40,590 bases of DNA from an uncultured Nitrospiraceae bacterium. Lineage in GTDB: Bacteria; Nitrospirota; Thermodesulfovibrionia; Thermodesulfovibrionales; Thermodesulfovibrionaceae. Positions 28,828 through 38,315 of the stretch are shown here, piece after piece; position 1 is the stretch's first letter; the number at the start of each line of letters is the position of its first letter. The position numbers and the translations under genes were made by a program. The notes under the pieces were generated by a model. The model was given only the letters and a program-made list of their open reading frames with translations. It did no database searches and was not told the origin of the DNA. The stretch spans positions 1-40,590 of the forward strand of contig CAKZQH010000023.1 of NCBI GenBank assembly GCA_937139565.1, read 5' to 3'.

Positions 28828-30087
28828 CCCAACTTTATCGCCAGAAACTTAAAAACCTTTGTAAATCAATAAGTTATCATCTACAAATTAGTCTACATGT
28901 TCTCTAAGCTATTTTTAAACCATCCGATTTTCCTCTAACAGTCTATATTTTCCTCCTCCCGTGTTATCTCATTTGCGAATCTGATCATCTCTCTTTGTTT
29001 CGCTCTATTCTTGCAATTAGAGCCTCTTTCCCTTTCTTTCATTGCAAATCCCTCTTTTCTGTCATTGGGAGGAGCGGGATTCCTCACTACGTTCGGAACA
29101 GGCTCCGCAATCTCGTCTCTCCCCTCTTCTGTCATTGCGAGCCCCCTTTTCCGTCATTGCGAGCGAAGCGAAGCAATCTCGTCTTTAAAATTAAAACGGC
29201 CTTTGGAGACTGCCACGGCCACTTCATGGCCTCGCAGTGACAAAAAAAGGGTGTCATTGCGAGCGAAGCGAAGCAATCTCGTCGTTCCTGCTACTTGGAC
29301 GAAATGAGATTCCTCACCTCGTTCGGAATGACGGTTGAGGAGGAGTCATTGCGAGCGAAGCGAAGGGATCTCGTTGTTGTCTTTTCGCAGGATTTACTTA
29401 GAGACCCCTTCGGGGCATCGAGTCCCTCGCAGTGACAGAAAGAGACTGCCACGGCCACTACGTGGCCTCGCAGTGACACCCTCTCCGTCATTGCGAGGAG
29501 CGTAAGCGACGAAGCAATCAGGTCGTTTCTTCTACTTGGACGAAATGAGATTCCTCACTTCGTTCGGAATGACGGTGGAGGAGGAGTCATTACGAGCGAA
29601 GCGAAGGGATCTCGTTGTTGTCTTTTCGCAGGATTTACTTAGAGACTGCTTCGGGGCATCGAGCCCCTCGCAGTGACATGTGGGGGTGTCAGAGACTCCT
29701 TCGCCTCATCGAGAGGCTCGCAGAGACAAAATTCATACGCTATGTTCTCAGAGATCCCCTTCCTGCCTTTATTCTCTTCCTCATAGCTTACTCTATCCTT
29801 TACCAATCTCATTAGAACCTTGTATTTCGTTAATCGTGATACTCTCATAGCAGAAAGATTATGTGTAGAATACAATGGATTAAAACCAGAAATCAACGGA
29901 GATAGTATTCATCTTTTGATTTAAGTTTTCAGGTAAAGATTATTGATATTAGTAAACGAAGCAAGAGAGAAATTGGCTTTAAGAGGAGTAAAAGACATTA
30001 GACTACATTAGGTGGGAAAGGAAAATATTAGTCTTTGAAATATTTAGTTTTTTTAAATAAAATATGCCCTAAATTGATGAAGTCGAG
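28828..30087 (+). mobile_element. Repeat element copy A (1260 bp, inverted ends, expanded palindromic interior)
   Basis: The left end CCCAACTTTATC at 28828 and the right end TGATGAAGTCGAG at 30087 match the inverted ends of the complete copy C (39767-40473, CCCRACTTCATCA). The first 200 bp or so (to about 29040) and the last 400 bp or so (about 29680-30087) align with copy C in inverse orientation. Between them copy A has about 550 bp extra made of GTCATTGCGAG palindromes. No intact transposase is present. I see no matching target duplication (flanks TATCA and TAAAG), so it is older than copy C or rearranged. Confidence 0.75.
29283..29680 (+). repeat. Tandem duplication of palindrome-rich unit, period 241
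   Basis: A block of about 150 bp starting at ACTTGGACGAAATGAGATTC (29293) recurs at 29534, 241 nt later, with few changes. Each copy holds GTCATTGCGAG or GTCATTACGAG, GAAGCGAAGGGATCTCGTTG and a TCGGGGCATCGAG palindrome ending in CTCGCAGTGACA. Other single modules fill 29040-29280 and 29440-29520. Open frames running through this area are repeat artefacts. Confidence 0.8.
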
Positions 30088-31025
30088 TAAAGGGAAAGCT
30101 TCATTTTTCCAATTGATAATATTTGCGCCTCAGAAAGTTTGGTTACTAATTCACCCTTTTTTCTTATTTCTGCTATTACTGACTCATCATCTTCAAGAGA
30201 TTTGGCAGCTTCTTGCATTGAAGATGAGATATCCGAAGAGAGTTTCTCAAGAAAAACCGTTGAAGATAGCACATCTTCAGATTGCTTTAATAGAACCTTC
30301 ATGGATTCAAGTATACTTTCTAGATGGGTACGAACATTTGCTGAAGTTTCAGATACCAACTTATTGGCCTCTTTTGCACCTTGAATCATTTTTAATAATC
30401 CTTCGAAGTCTTTGTATATCTCAATCAATGCCTTGCTAACGAAGGTAGATTCATTAAAGGTTTTCATTGATAATTTTCCTATTTCCTGTGCAATTACAGA
30501 AAAGACCTCTCCATTTGAACTCTGTCGGGCTGCTTCAATGGATGTATTTAGAGAAAGAAGTTTAATCTGTTCAGCTATACTCTCGATTATCTCAATTATC
30601 TTTAGAGCTCCTTTGATTTTTGAGAATACAGTCTCTACAAAGTCATCAATACTTTGAAGTACTTTTTCCACTGAAACTATTTCCTCTCCAAGAGAATCTA
30701 ATGATTTTCCAAAGCTCGCTGTGCTTTCGCAGACTTCCCTGCAAATCTGTCTCTCCTTCTGGGCACTCTCAGCTATTGTACGGACACTCTCTACAATTTT
30801 GAGAGCATTGCTTATGGTGTTACCTATACGCTCTCTGCGTTGGATTATCCTCTCATTCATTTCTAAAACCACTCTTTCAAGCTCTGGCGCGGTGTTGGCA
30901 AGCTCAAAGGAATTTTGTAAAGCCTGAGCAAGCAGGCTTTCTTCCCTTGGAGTTATTAAACAGGTTTCACCGTTTGAATTGAACTTTTTTTTCTTCACTA
31001 TATTTCCAATCATAGGCCCCTCCAA
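30069..31025 (-). CDS. Soluble methyl-accepting chemotaxis-type protein, 3' end changed by repeat element
   Basis: A 318-aa, nearly all-helical coiled-coil protein. The segment IKLLSLNTSIEAARQSSNGE, then VFSVIAQEIGKLS, is the signalling hairpin of methyl-accepting chemotaxis proteins, where family members read IxLLALNAAIEAARAGE. There is no transmembrane segment and no recognised sensor domain in the N-terminal 90 residues, so it would be a cytoplasmic receptor or signalling adapter. Its last residues (S-T-S-S-I) and stop codon lie within the inverted end of repeat element A, so the natural C-terminus has probably been replaced. No other chemotaxis gene is near. Confidence 0.75.
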   Translation of the reverse strand: MEGPMIGNIVKKKKFNSNGETCLITPREESLLAQALQNSFELANTAPELERVVLEMNERIIQRRERIGNTISNALKIVESVRTIAESAQKERQICREVCESTASFGKSLDSLGEEIVSVEKVLQSIDDFVETVFSKIKGALKIIEIIESIAEQIKLLSLNTSIEAARQSSNGEVFSVIAQEIGKLSMKTFNESTFVSKALIEIYKDFEGLLKMIQGAKEANKLVSETSANVRTHLESILESMKVLLKQSEDVLSSTVFLEKLSSDISSSMQEAAKSLEDDESVIAEIRKKGELVTKLSEAQILSIGKMKLSLYSTSSI

Positions 31026-31286
31026 ATGTATTTTCTATGACATTAAATCAAAAGAGATGCCAAATAATTTTTCAAATTTTTCAAAGGAGATTTCTTGCTT
31101 CTGTTCATACAATTTTGTTAAATCCTACAAAATTGTATTTTTTGTCCTATCGTCGTTGGATTTGTAAGCAGTGTGAGCGGATTTAAGAAAATATAGTTTA
31201 CAATACATGAAAAATGACAATGTTAGGGGAGATTTTCTTTTAAGTTAAGTTAAAATAGACTAAGACAGCCTTAAAGGAGGTGTATT

Positions 31287-34169
31287 ATGCCAAAAATTGA
31301 AGGGACTGAAAGAATTGATCCATTCAGAATTAAAGTGCCGAAGGGTTTTGTGCCTGGTATGAAGACAGAAGGCATTATATATTTAGATGAAACTCTTGAG
31401 GAGGAGCTTGAGATAGAGGCTGTGAGACAGGTGGCAAATGTGGCCACTTTGCCAGGAATTGTTGGTAAGTCTCTTGCCATGCCAGATATCCATACTGGAT
31501 ACGGTTTTCCAATTGGAGGTGTGGCAGCTTTTGATATAGAGGAAGGTGTTATATCTCCTGGAGGGGTTGGATATGACATTAACTGCCTTGCACCAGGAAC
31601 AAAAGTTCTCTCTTATAATGGATACTCAATTGAAATAGAGAAATTGATGGAGAGAATTTTAGAGGAAAGATTGTTAATTTTCGATGAAAATGCAAAGAGT
31701 GCTGCCAGTTCAAATCTAAATCTCTTTTCAAGTAGAAAAATAGATTCCAATGAAAAGATAATAAGAATCACCACAGAGTTAGGAAAAGTTATTGAAGGAA
31801 GCCAAGACCATCCAGTGTTTACTGATAAAGGATATGTAGATTTAGGAATGATTGTGGAAAATGACTTTGTTCTAATCTATCCATTTGAAGGAGTTGAATA
31901 TGAAGAGAAAGAGGGAATATTACTTGAGGAAAGAGATTTTTTAGAGGAAGATGGCCAGATTATTGAAGATCTTAAAGAGAGGAAGCTTTTACCCCTTTAC
32001 TGGAACTCTCCTCAGTTGGGAATAATTGCAAAGATAATTGGTTTTGCAATGGGCAATAGACACCTCAGATTTATGAAGGGAAAATCCGTTCTTACTTTTT
32101 ATGGAAATGAGGAATCCTTAATGGAAATAAAAAGGGATTTGGAAATCTTGAGAATTAAATCAAATATTTATGCAAGCAAAAGGAAATATAAAATAGAAAG
32201 TCTAAGTGGACTTTATGATGACTTGAGTGTTAGCTCAGAATTGAGGATACCTTCCATAGCCTTTGTATATCTTTTAAAAAAGCTTGGCTTGCCCATTGGA
32301 AATAAAACTGAGATGAGTTTTAGAGTTCCAAAATGGATAATTGATGCACCTCGTTGGATAAAGAGAAACTTTATTGCAGGTGTCTTTGGAGCTGCCGGTA
32401 GTATCTTAAACTTTAAAGGATATAAACCTTTGCCTATAAATTTAACTCAAGTTAAAAAAAGAAACTGTGAAGCGAGTTTAAATGAATTTTTGCAGGACAT
32501 AAAACTTCTCCTTAAAGAATTTGATATTGAAAGCATAATCTATGAGATAAGAGCTAAAGAGGGCATAATAAAAAGACTTTCAATTGTTGGAGAGAAAAAT
32601 ATAAGGAATTTTCTCTCAAGGATAAACTATGAGTACTCTGCAAGAAAAAAAGAAAGAGGGCTTTTCTGTTATGCCTATTTACTACAAAAGGCATCAGTAA
32701 AGAAGATTATAGCTGAGGAAGCTAAATTAGCAAGTGAAATACACTCGCAACAAAGAAGTATTGCAAGTGCCTTTGTATCATTTGTTAATAGAACATTTGT
32801 TGAGAAACCCATATATGATTCAAGGCAAGAGCGCAGATTACCGATTGATTTTCCAACCTTAGATGATTTTATTAAAGAACATGGATTAGCTGGAGGATTT
32901 GTTTTTGACAGAGTTGTAAAAGTGGAAAGAATAAAACCCGCATATAACAATCTTTACGACATAGGTGTCATCCATGATGCTCATAACTTTATAGCAAATG
33001 GAATTGTAGTTCATAACTGCGGAGTAAGACTTCTTAGAAGTAATCTGACCAGAGATGATGTGGAGCCAAAGATCAGGGAACTTGTGGATTTGCTCTATAC
33101 ACACATTCCCTCTGGAGTTGGTTCAACAGGTAAGATTAAGCTCTCACCGCAGGATGAGAAAGAGGTTGTCCGAAAGGGAGCAATCTGGGCTGTTGAGAAT
33201 GGATATGGAGAGCCCGATGACCTACAAAAAATAGAGTCCCACGGCTGTCTTGAAGATGCTGATCCCAGTGTAATAAGTCAAAAGGCCTATGAGAGAGGTA
33301 GAGCCCAGCAGGGAACCCTTGGAAGTGGTAACCATTTCCTTGAGGTTCAATATGTGGCAGAGGTCTATGAACCAGAAATTGCGGATGTAATGGGACTTTT
33401 TAAGGGACAGATTACTGTAATGATTCACAGTGGCTCTCGTGGGTTTGGACATCAGATATGCGATGACTATGTAAGAGTTATGCTTAATGCAGCAAAAAAA
33501 TACGGCATTGAGCTTCCCGATAAAGAACTTGCCTGCGCTCCCTTTAAGAGTAAAGAAGGACAGGACTATTACAGAGCCATGTGTGGTGCGGCAAACTATG
33601 CATGGGCAAACAGACAGTGTCTTATGCACTGGACAAGGGAGGTTTTTTTAAGGTTGTTTAAATTGTCACCAAGAGACCTTGGCATGAAAGTCATATTTGA
33701 TGTCGCCCACAACATAGCAAAAGTGGAGTTTCATTTAATAAATGGGAAGAAAACTCGGCTTGTGGTTCATAGAAAAGGTGCTACGAGAGCATTTCCAAAA
33801 GGACATCCCGAGCTTCCTGAGATTTATAAAAACATAGGTCAGCCAGTGCTTATTCCTGGAGACATGGGGAGGGTTTCCTATGTTCTTGTGGGAACAGAGA
33901 AAGGAATGGAGGAAACCTTTGGCTCAACTTGTCACGGAGCTGGAAGGGTTTTAAGCCGTAATCAAGCTATTAAGCAAGCCCGAGGTAGATCAATAAAGCA
34001 GGAGCTTGCAGAAAGGGGCATAGTAGTTCGTTCTGCTGGAAAGGAGACTCTCGCAGAGGAGATGCCTGATGCCTATAAGGATGTTTCTAATGTAGTTGAG
34101 GTTGTTCATAATGCTGGAATAGCTAAAAAAGTGATTAAACTAAAGCCAATGGGGGTTATAAAGGGTTAA
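31287..34169 (+). CDS. rtcB: RNA-splicing ligase RtcB, interrupted by an intein
   Basis: The precursor has 960 residues. The flanking parts (1-99 and 578-960) join to a 482-aa RtcB, the normal length. RtcB joins RNA 2',3'-cyclic phosphate ends to 5'-OH ends using GTP and Mn2+. Visible motifs are SLAMPDIHTGYGFPIGGVAA, GGVGYDIN joined to CGVRLLR, GTLGSGNHFLEVQ, IHSGSRGFGHQ and STCHGAGRVLSR; the last contains the histidine that is guanylylated. The ATG at 31287 follows a near-perfect AAAGGAGGTG site. The mqnA start overlaps its stop (TAATG). No archease gene is in the window. Confidence 0.95.
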   Translation: MPKIEGTERIDPFRIKVPKGFVPGMKTEGIIYLDETLEEELEIEAVRQVANVATLPGIVGKSLAMPDIHTGYGFPIGGVAAFDIEEGVISPGGVGYDINCLAPGTKVLSYNGYSIEIEKLMERILEERLLIFDENAKSAASSNLNLFSSRKIDSNEKIIRITTELGKVIEGSQDHPVFTDKGYVDLGMIVENDFVLIYPFEGVEYEEKEGILLEERDFLEEDGQIIEDLKERKLLPLYWNSPQLGIIAKIIGFAMGNRHLRFMKGKSVLTFYGNEESLMEIKRDLEILRIKSNIYASKRKYKIESLSGLYDDLSVSSELRIPSIAFVYLLKKLGLPIGNKTEMSFRVPKWIIDAPRWIKRNFIAGVFGAAGSILNFKGYKPLPINLTQVKKRNCEASLNEFLQDIKLLLKEFDIESIIYEIRAKEGIIKRLSIVGEKNIRNFLSRINYEYSARKKERGLFCYAYLLQKASVKKIIAEEAKLASEIHSQQRSIASAFVSFVNRTFVEKPIYDSRQERRLPIDFPTLDDFIKEHGLAGGFVFDRVVKVERIKPAYNNLYDIGVIHDAHNFIANGIVVHNCGVRLLRSNLTRDDVEPKIRELVDLLYTHIPSGVGSTGKIKLSPQDEKEVVRKGAIWAVENGYGEPDDLQKIESHGCLEDADPSVISQKAYERGRAQQGTLGSGNHFLEVQYVAEVYEPEIADVMGLFKGQITVMIHSGSRGFGHQICDDYVRVMLNAAKKYGIELPDKELACAPFKSKEGQDYYRAMCGAANYAWANRQCLMHWTREVFLRLFKLSPRDLGMKVIFDVAHNIAKVEFHLINGKKTRLVVHRKGATRAFPKGHPELPEIYKNIGQPVLIPGDMGRVSYVLVGTEKGMEETFGSTCHGAGRVLSRNQAIKQARGRSIKQELAERGIVVRSAGKETLAEEMPDAYKDVSNVVEVVHNAGIAKKVIKLKPMGVIKG
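31584..33017 (+). other. Intein in RtcB (478 aa) with mutated LAGLIDADG endonuclease
   Basis: The intein runs from C100 (CLAPGTKVLSYNG) to N577 (ANGIVVHN), followed by C578 of the host as +1 nucleophile. The splicing blocks look intact: C1, block B GKVIEGSQDHPVFT, block F NLYDIGVIHDAHNF, and the terminal H576-N577. Two LAGLIDADG-like motifs are present at IIGFAMGNR (250-258) and IAGVFGAAG (363-371). The catalytic aspartates of both are replaced, by N257 and A370, so DNA cleavage should be lost. The insertion is directly before the RtcB metal-binding cysteine, an active-site position also used by archaeal RtcB inteins. Confidence 0.93.
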
Positions 34170-34957
34170 TGAAACTTAAAGTAGGCTGGATTCAGTATGC
34201 CAATGTATATCCTATTTTCTATGTTCTTGAAAAAGAAGGTCTTTTAACCGATGATATCCATTTTGTAAAGGGAGTGCCATCACAGTTAAATTGGGCACTT
34301 AGAAATGAGCTAATTCATTTAAGTCCTTCATCATCAGTTGAGTATTTATTGAATGAGGAGCTATACGACTATATTGATGAAATTTGCATAGCCTCTAAAG
34401 AATATGTAGGAAGCGTGCTCTTTTTCTCAAACAGGGATTTACGAAGTCTTGATGGAGAAAAAATTCTCCTTACGGACCAATCAGCGACCTCTCATCTTCT
34501 CCTAAGGGTGATACTTGAGAAGTTTTATGGTCTTAATCCTAAATACGATATTTCACATGCTCCTCAACTTGGCAATTCTTTTCTGCTCATTGGAGATGAT
34601 GCTTTAAGGATGAATAAAAGTTGTAGAGATAAAAAAATATACGATTTAGGAAACATCTGGTATAGAGAAACGGGGCTTCCTTTTGTGTTTGCTCTTTGGA
34701 TTATAAGAAAAGAGATTTTAAGTCCTGATCACGAGGTTCACAATAACTATATTATATTCAAAGACAAACTTCTCTATGCAAGAGATAGAGCAAAGGATTA
34801 CTTTAAAGAAATGGTGAAGGACTATTATTTAAGGGATTTTATGACAGAAGAAGAGATAATTCGCTATTGGATGGAAAATATGGACTACTATCTTACAGAT
34901 GCTCATAAGAAAAGCCTTAACCTTTTTAAAGAATATCTTCTTGAGATTGTAAAATGA
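34169..34957 (+). CDS. mqnA: Chorismate dehydratase MqnA (futalosine menaquinone pathway)
   Basis: A 262-aa protein of the MqnA/MqnD periplasmic-binding-protein fold. KLKVGWIQYANVYPIFYVLE at the N-terminus, then VKGVPSQLNWALRNELIHLS, SPSSSVEYLL and GLPFVFALWIIRKEI, are typical of MqnA. It dehydrates chorismate to 3-enolpyruvoyl-benzoate, the first step to menaquinone by the futalosine route, and so supplies the quinone used by complexes such as Hmc. It overlaps rtcB by one base and the next gene by 4 nt (ATGA), so it is in one operon with them. Other mqn genes are not in the window. Confidence 0.9.
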   Translation: MKLKVGWIQYANVYPIFYVLEKEGLLTDDIHFVKGVPSQLNWALRNELIHLSPSSSVEYLLNEELYDYIDEICIASKEYVGSVLFFSNRDLRSLDGEKILLTDQSATSHLLLRVILEKFYGLNPKYDISHAPQLGNSFLLIGDDALRMNKSCRDKKIYDLGNIWYRETGLPFVFALWIIRKEILSPDHEVHNNYIIFKDKLLYARDRAKDYFKEMVKDYYLRDFMTEEEIIRYWMENMDYYLTDAHKKSLNLFKEYLLEIVK

Positions 34958-36093
34958 TTATTTTTTTTATAACTTTTTTTACCCTGTATGGATTGCTTCA
35001 TGTTAACTTCTTCTTTCGATTAAAGAAAGCTATTGGTTCAATGAATTTTTTTGCTCAGTTAGCATTAATAATTATTCTTTTTATTCTCTGGCTTTCTCCC
35101 TTTCTTATAAGAATTCTTGAAAGAAAAGGTTATGAAACCCCGGTTGAATTTCTTGCATGGATTGGCTATGTTTGGATGGCCTTTGTATTTCTTTTCTTCT
35201 TTTTTTCAATTGTATTAGACCTATTAAGAATTGGCATATATTTAGCTAAAAAGATTTCCGTTATTGATTACTCGCAGCCATTTATTAATAACAAAAATGC
35301 TTTTATTCTCAATTTTATCCTTTGCTCAATTCTTATTTTTTATGGTTATTTAGAAGCTAAGAACATTAGAGTAAAACCAATTGAAATCCACTCAGAAAAA
35401 GTAACAAGAGAAGTAAAGATCATACAGATATCTGATTTACATCTTGGTTTAATTGTAAGGGAAGCAAGATTAAAGAAAGTTACAGAGCAAATAAGGCAAT
35501 TTAATCCCCATATTATTGTTTCTACCGGTGATTTAGTTGATGGACAACTGGATAAAATAGAGCCTCTTTCTGAATTATTTAAAGAGCTTACTCCTGCTTT
35601 TGGTAAATATGCCATATTGGGTAACCATGAAGTTTATGCAGGACTTGAGCGGGCAGTGAAGTTTACCGAGATGAGCGGTTTTAAGATTTTAAGAAACGAA
35701 GGAATTCATATAAAGGAACTTAATTTAAATATAATAGGCGTTGATGATAACACGGTTCTCGGTGTAAGACCAGATGAGACTTTTTCCCTTGAGATGGAAT
35801 TACTGAAAAAATTTAAAGGCACATCTTTTAATATTTTTCTTAAACACAGGCCTCTAATAAGAGATGACATTTCAAAACTTTTTGACCTACAATTATCAGG
35901 CCATACTCATGGTGGTCAACTATTTCCATTTTCCCTTATCACACGATTATATTATTTAAATCACAACAGCCTGCTTAAACTTCCATCAGGTTCCTATCTC
36001 TATACAAGCTCCGGAACAGGTACATGGGGACCGCCCATTCGTATAGGATCTTCTCCAGAGATAACTTTTATTGTTATAAAACCAACAAGATAA
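34954..36093 (+). CDS. Membrane-anchored calcineurin-like metallophosphoesterase (YkuE/YaeI-type)
   Basis: A 379-aa protein with about four N-terminal hydrophobic helices (residues 1-20, 33-53, 65-95, 115-133) followed by a metallophosphoesterase domain. The metal-binding motifs are complete: ISDLHLGLIV, STGDLVDGQ, LGNHEVYAG, LKHRP and SGHTHGGQLFPF, ending in TSSGTGTWGPPIR. Related proteins such as YkuE and YaeI act on phospholipid or phosphodiester substrates at the membrane. The substrate here is unknown. It is the last gene of the rtcB-mqnA operon. Confidence 0.88.
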   Translation: MIIFFITFFTLYGLLHVNFFFRLKKAIGSMNFFAQLALIIILFILWLSPFLIRILERKGYETPVEFLAWIGYVWMAFVFLFFFFSIVLDLLRIGIYLAKKISVIDYSQPFINNKNAFILNFILCSILIFYGYLEAKNIRVKPIEIHSEKVTREVKIIQISDLHLGLIVREARLKKVTEQIRQFNPHIIVSTGDLVDGQLDKIEPLSELFKELTPAFGKYAILGNHEVYAGLERAVKFTEMSGFKILRNEGIHIKELNLNIIGVDDNTVLGVRPDETFSLEMELLKKFKGTSFNIFLKHRPLIRDDISKLFDLQLSGHTHGGQLFPFSLITRLYYLNHNSLLKLPSGSYLYTSSGTGTWGPPIRIGSSPEITFIVIKPTR

Positions 36094-36227
36094 GATTTAT
36101 AAAAAATTCCTTAATAGAGATTCTAAGAGGTAACCAAACAAAAAGCGGGAAGGAAAAGCAGTCCCAAGGTAATTAAATTTTGTCAATTCAAAATCCTCTC
36201 GACATAGCTTACTACCGAAAGTACATC

Positions 36228-36790
36228 CCCGCTTCCATCTTATAAACTTAAAAACCTATGTAAATCAATGAGTTATTATCTATATATTATCTACATGCCC
36301 TCTAAGCTATTTTTAAACTATCCGATTTTCCTCTAACTGTCTATATTTTCCTTCTCCCTTATTATCTCATTTGCGAATCTGGTCATCTATCTACGTTTCG
36401 CTCTATTCTTGCAATTAGAACCTCTCCCCCTTTCTGTCATTGCGAGGCTTCTCTTTTTCTGTCATTGCGAGGAGCGCAAGCGACGAAGCAATCTCATTCC
36501 GTTGGTCTTTGAGACTGCCACGGCCACTTCGTGGCCTCGCAGTGACAAGAAAAAGGTGGTCATTGCGCCTTCATATTATTCGTCATTGCGAGCGAAGCGA
36601 AGCAATCCCTCCACATCGTCATTGCGAGGAGCATAAGCGACGAAGGGATCTGGTCACATCGTCATTGCGAGCGTCAGCGAAGCAATCTCCTGACCACTCG
36701 CCTTGGAGAGAGACTGCTTCGGGGCATCAAGCCCCTCGCAGTGACTGAAGGAGAGGTGTCATTGGCGAGAAGCGGGATTCCTCCCTACAC
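36228..36790 (+). mobile_element. Repeat element copy B (right end missing)
   Basis: The left end CCCGCTTCCATCTTATAAAC with the following AACTTAAAAACC, and about 200 bp after it, match copies A and C. The sequence then enters GTCATTGCGAG palindromes (36430-36760). The right part found in A and C, with its TGATGAAGTCG end, is absent. The copy is therefore truncated or fused to other repeats. No coding capacity is left. Confidence 0.65.
36430..36760 (+). repeat. GTCATTGCGAG palindromic repeat cluster
   Basis: At least five units with GTCATTGCGAGG or GTCATTGCGAGC, GCAAGCGACGAAGCAATCTC or GCGAAGCGAAGCAATCCCTC, and closing halves GACTGCCACGGCCACTTC with GTGGCCTCGCAGTGACA or GCTTCGGGGCATCAAGCC. 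Paired halves form strong hairpins. Open frames across them on both strands (Arg/Ser/His-rich) are artefacts. Confidence 0.8.
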
Positions 36791-36849
36791 TCGGTACAGG
36801 CTCCGCATGGAAGTCTGCCATCGGTGCTAAAGCCAAAATATTCCCTGAA

Positions 36850-36880
36850 CTTTATATCCCACACATGGTTCAGATGGAAG
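36850..36880 (+). repeat. Orphan copy of array-2 CRISPR repeat with 2-nt insertion
   Basis: CTTTATATCCCACACATGGT followed by TCAGATGGAAG equals the 29-nt repeat of array 2 except for a duplicated AC in the centre. It stands alone, 2.8 kb left of the array and about 60 nt after the last palindrome of element copy B. No second copy occurs at the 65-nt period on either side. Confidence 0.8.
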
Positions 36881-37120
36881 TTCAGGTATGCTTTTCAATG
36901 ATATGCCCCCGTTTTCAGGAACAAAATAAATACGAATTCTTAGTTTCTCATCTTTCACGTACCCAAACATTGAAACAACATTCTTATGCACCATGCCTAA
37001 ATACCTTAGTTGGCATCTTGCCCTCAAGACTACTGTGAGGTCTCTCTACCACCTACTTCGCCTCAATTGAACTATCAAAAACTCTGCCCAAACACTCATC
37101 CCAAACACTCATCCCTAAGC

Positions 37121-37750
37121 TTACCACCTTAGCTCTAAGGTCCTCATAAGAGAATCAAAAAGAAAATCTAATGCCCACACATAATTACTAAACAAAGGCT
37201 CTGTGAGTGGCATATTGACAGTGTTCTTCTTTTTATCCCTCCTTGGTCTTTGTCTCTGTAAGTTAAAAGATTTGTAGATACGATAAACTCCTTTTCGGTT
37301 AACAGAGAAGCCTTCTTTTTGTATGGCAAGATGGATGCGTCTGTAACCGTAAAAAATGTACTTAAAAGCTATATGTTGAATCATCCAAGCAAGCTCTCTA
37401 TCCTTTTCTGCCCTTACAGATTGAAAGTACATAGTGCTGACTGGAATTTGGAGTATCTCAGAGGCTTTTCTTGCAGTTATCCCTGCCTTGATCCTCTCTC
37501 AAGCTATGAGCCTCCACTCATGCCTCTCAAGCACCTCTATATCGAGCTCTTTTTCAGCTAGGATTCTTTTTGTCTCATGTTTTCATTCTCGAGGATTTTA
37601 AGCCTTTTGGCTTAAGTAGCAGACATACCGTTGAATTTCTGTCTTTACTTGTCAGAGCTGCTTCTTAGAGATAGAGTACTTACGGCATATCTTGAGCTTA
37701 AGAGTTACCTGTTCGATTCTTTCAACGGGATAATTTGATCCTTTCATAAC
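37121..37750 (-). pseudogene. Decayed IS3-family element (OrfA and OrfB remnants)
   Basis: The minus-strand frame 37432-37121 encodes part of an IS3-type OrfB: AWMIQHIAFKYIFYGYRRIH, then LAIQKEGFSVNRKGVYRIYK, LQRQRPRRDKK and NYVWALDFLFDSLM. These are the HTH_21 part and the start of the DDE domain; the rest of the catalytic domain is gone. Upstream, in several frames with stops, come MKGSNYPVERIEQVTLKLK and KICRKYSISKKQL near 37745-37670 (the OrfA helix-turn-helix), then ENMRQKRILAEKELDIEVLE-like pieces. The element is clearly dead. I see no clean terminal repeats. Confidence 0.82.
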
Positions 37751-37800
37751 TTTCACCTCCGGCTTTCGTATATTTGTTGTTCCAAAAATAGGGAGCAGGT

Positions 37801-37851
37801 AGACAACACTACGTTAGGATTGCAGTATATGCAATAGAAAGGCTAAAATAA
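37801..37851 (+). pseudogene. Possible 3' remnant of a gene cut by the IS3 remnant
   Basis: Directly after the decayed IS3 element a plus-strand frame reads RQHYVRIAVYAIERLK and then stops, ten bases before the next gene. It has protein-like composition and no start. It could be the tail of a gene destroyed by the insertion. Too short to identify. Confidence 0.2.
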
Positions 37852-37860
37852 TTACTACTT

Positions 37861-38253
37861 ATGACTGACAAAAAACCTCATACCCTCCCACCATCCATAA
37901 TCTACTGCTTCTTTGCACTGGGCATTATCTCGGCTATTGCCTTCAGGGCAATTATAATTTTTCAGCGTATTGAGCCTTCATGGGTTAGACCCGTATGGTA
38001 TGTGGGAGTCATCGGCTACATGGCTTTTTTCCTATACAGGTATTATATTTCTGAAAAGAGGAAAAAGGTCATTGAAAATTTCCAATTAATTGAAAAGGTA
38101 AAGGCAAATGCGTGCCTTACTGATCAGGACAGGGAAGTGGTTCTTTATCTCCTTTCATCCATCAGAAAATCTCCAGAGAATGTTAATTATTTCATTATTT
38201 TCCTGCTCTCCATCCTTGCGATCGTTGTGGATATCTATTTCGCACTTTCTTAA
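37861..38253 (+). CDS. Hypothetical three-helix membrane protein
   Basis: A 130-aa protein with hydrophobic helices at about 12-32, 43-60 and 108-129. Between them lies a charged cytoplasmic-type loop with SEKRKKVIENFQLIEKVKAN and ACLTDQDREVVLYLLSSIRK. Codon pattern and residue composition look like a real gene, and it stands in an otherwise gene-poor stretch. No good ribosome-binding site precedes the ATG. I do not recognise a characterised family. Confidence 0.65.
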   Translation: MTDKKPHTLPPSIIYCFFALGIISAIAFRAIIIFQRIEPSWVRPVWYVGVIGYMAFFLYRYYISEKRKKVIENFQLIEKVKANACLTDQDREVVLYLLSSIRKSPENVNYFIIFLLSILAIVVDIYFALS

Positions 38254-38315
38254 ACCAGACCGCTATTTGCTGATTCATATTTAGACCTTGCTGTCTATCA
38301 TGCTATAATTACCTT

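Noticed and set aside
29011-29307. Overlapping open frames on both strands across 28995-29491
   Set aside because: They read through GTCATTGCGAG palindromes in elements A and B with repetitive Arg/Ser/His-rich translations. The same peptides recur at 36409-36748 and 40071-40262, so they are repeat artefacts.
28828-30087. Target-site duplication around element copy A
   Set aside because: The flanking bases (TATCA on the left, TAAAG on the right) do not match, so a clean duplication is not claimed for this copy.
36827-37027. A 66-codon minus-strand frame (starts MRARCQLRYLGMVHK)
   Set aside because: It overlaps the orphan CRISPR repeat and has no recognised similarity. The middle (MVHKNVVSMFGYVKDEK) looks protein-like, so a gene fragment is possible, but not enough to annotate.
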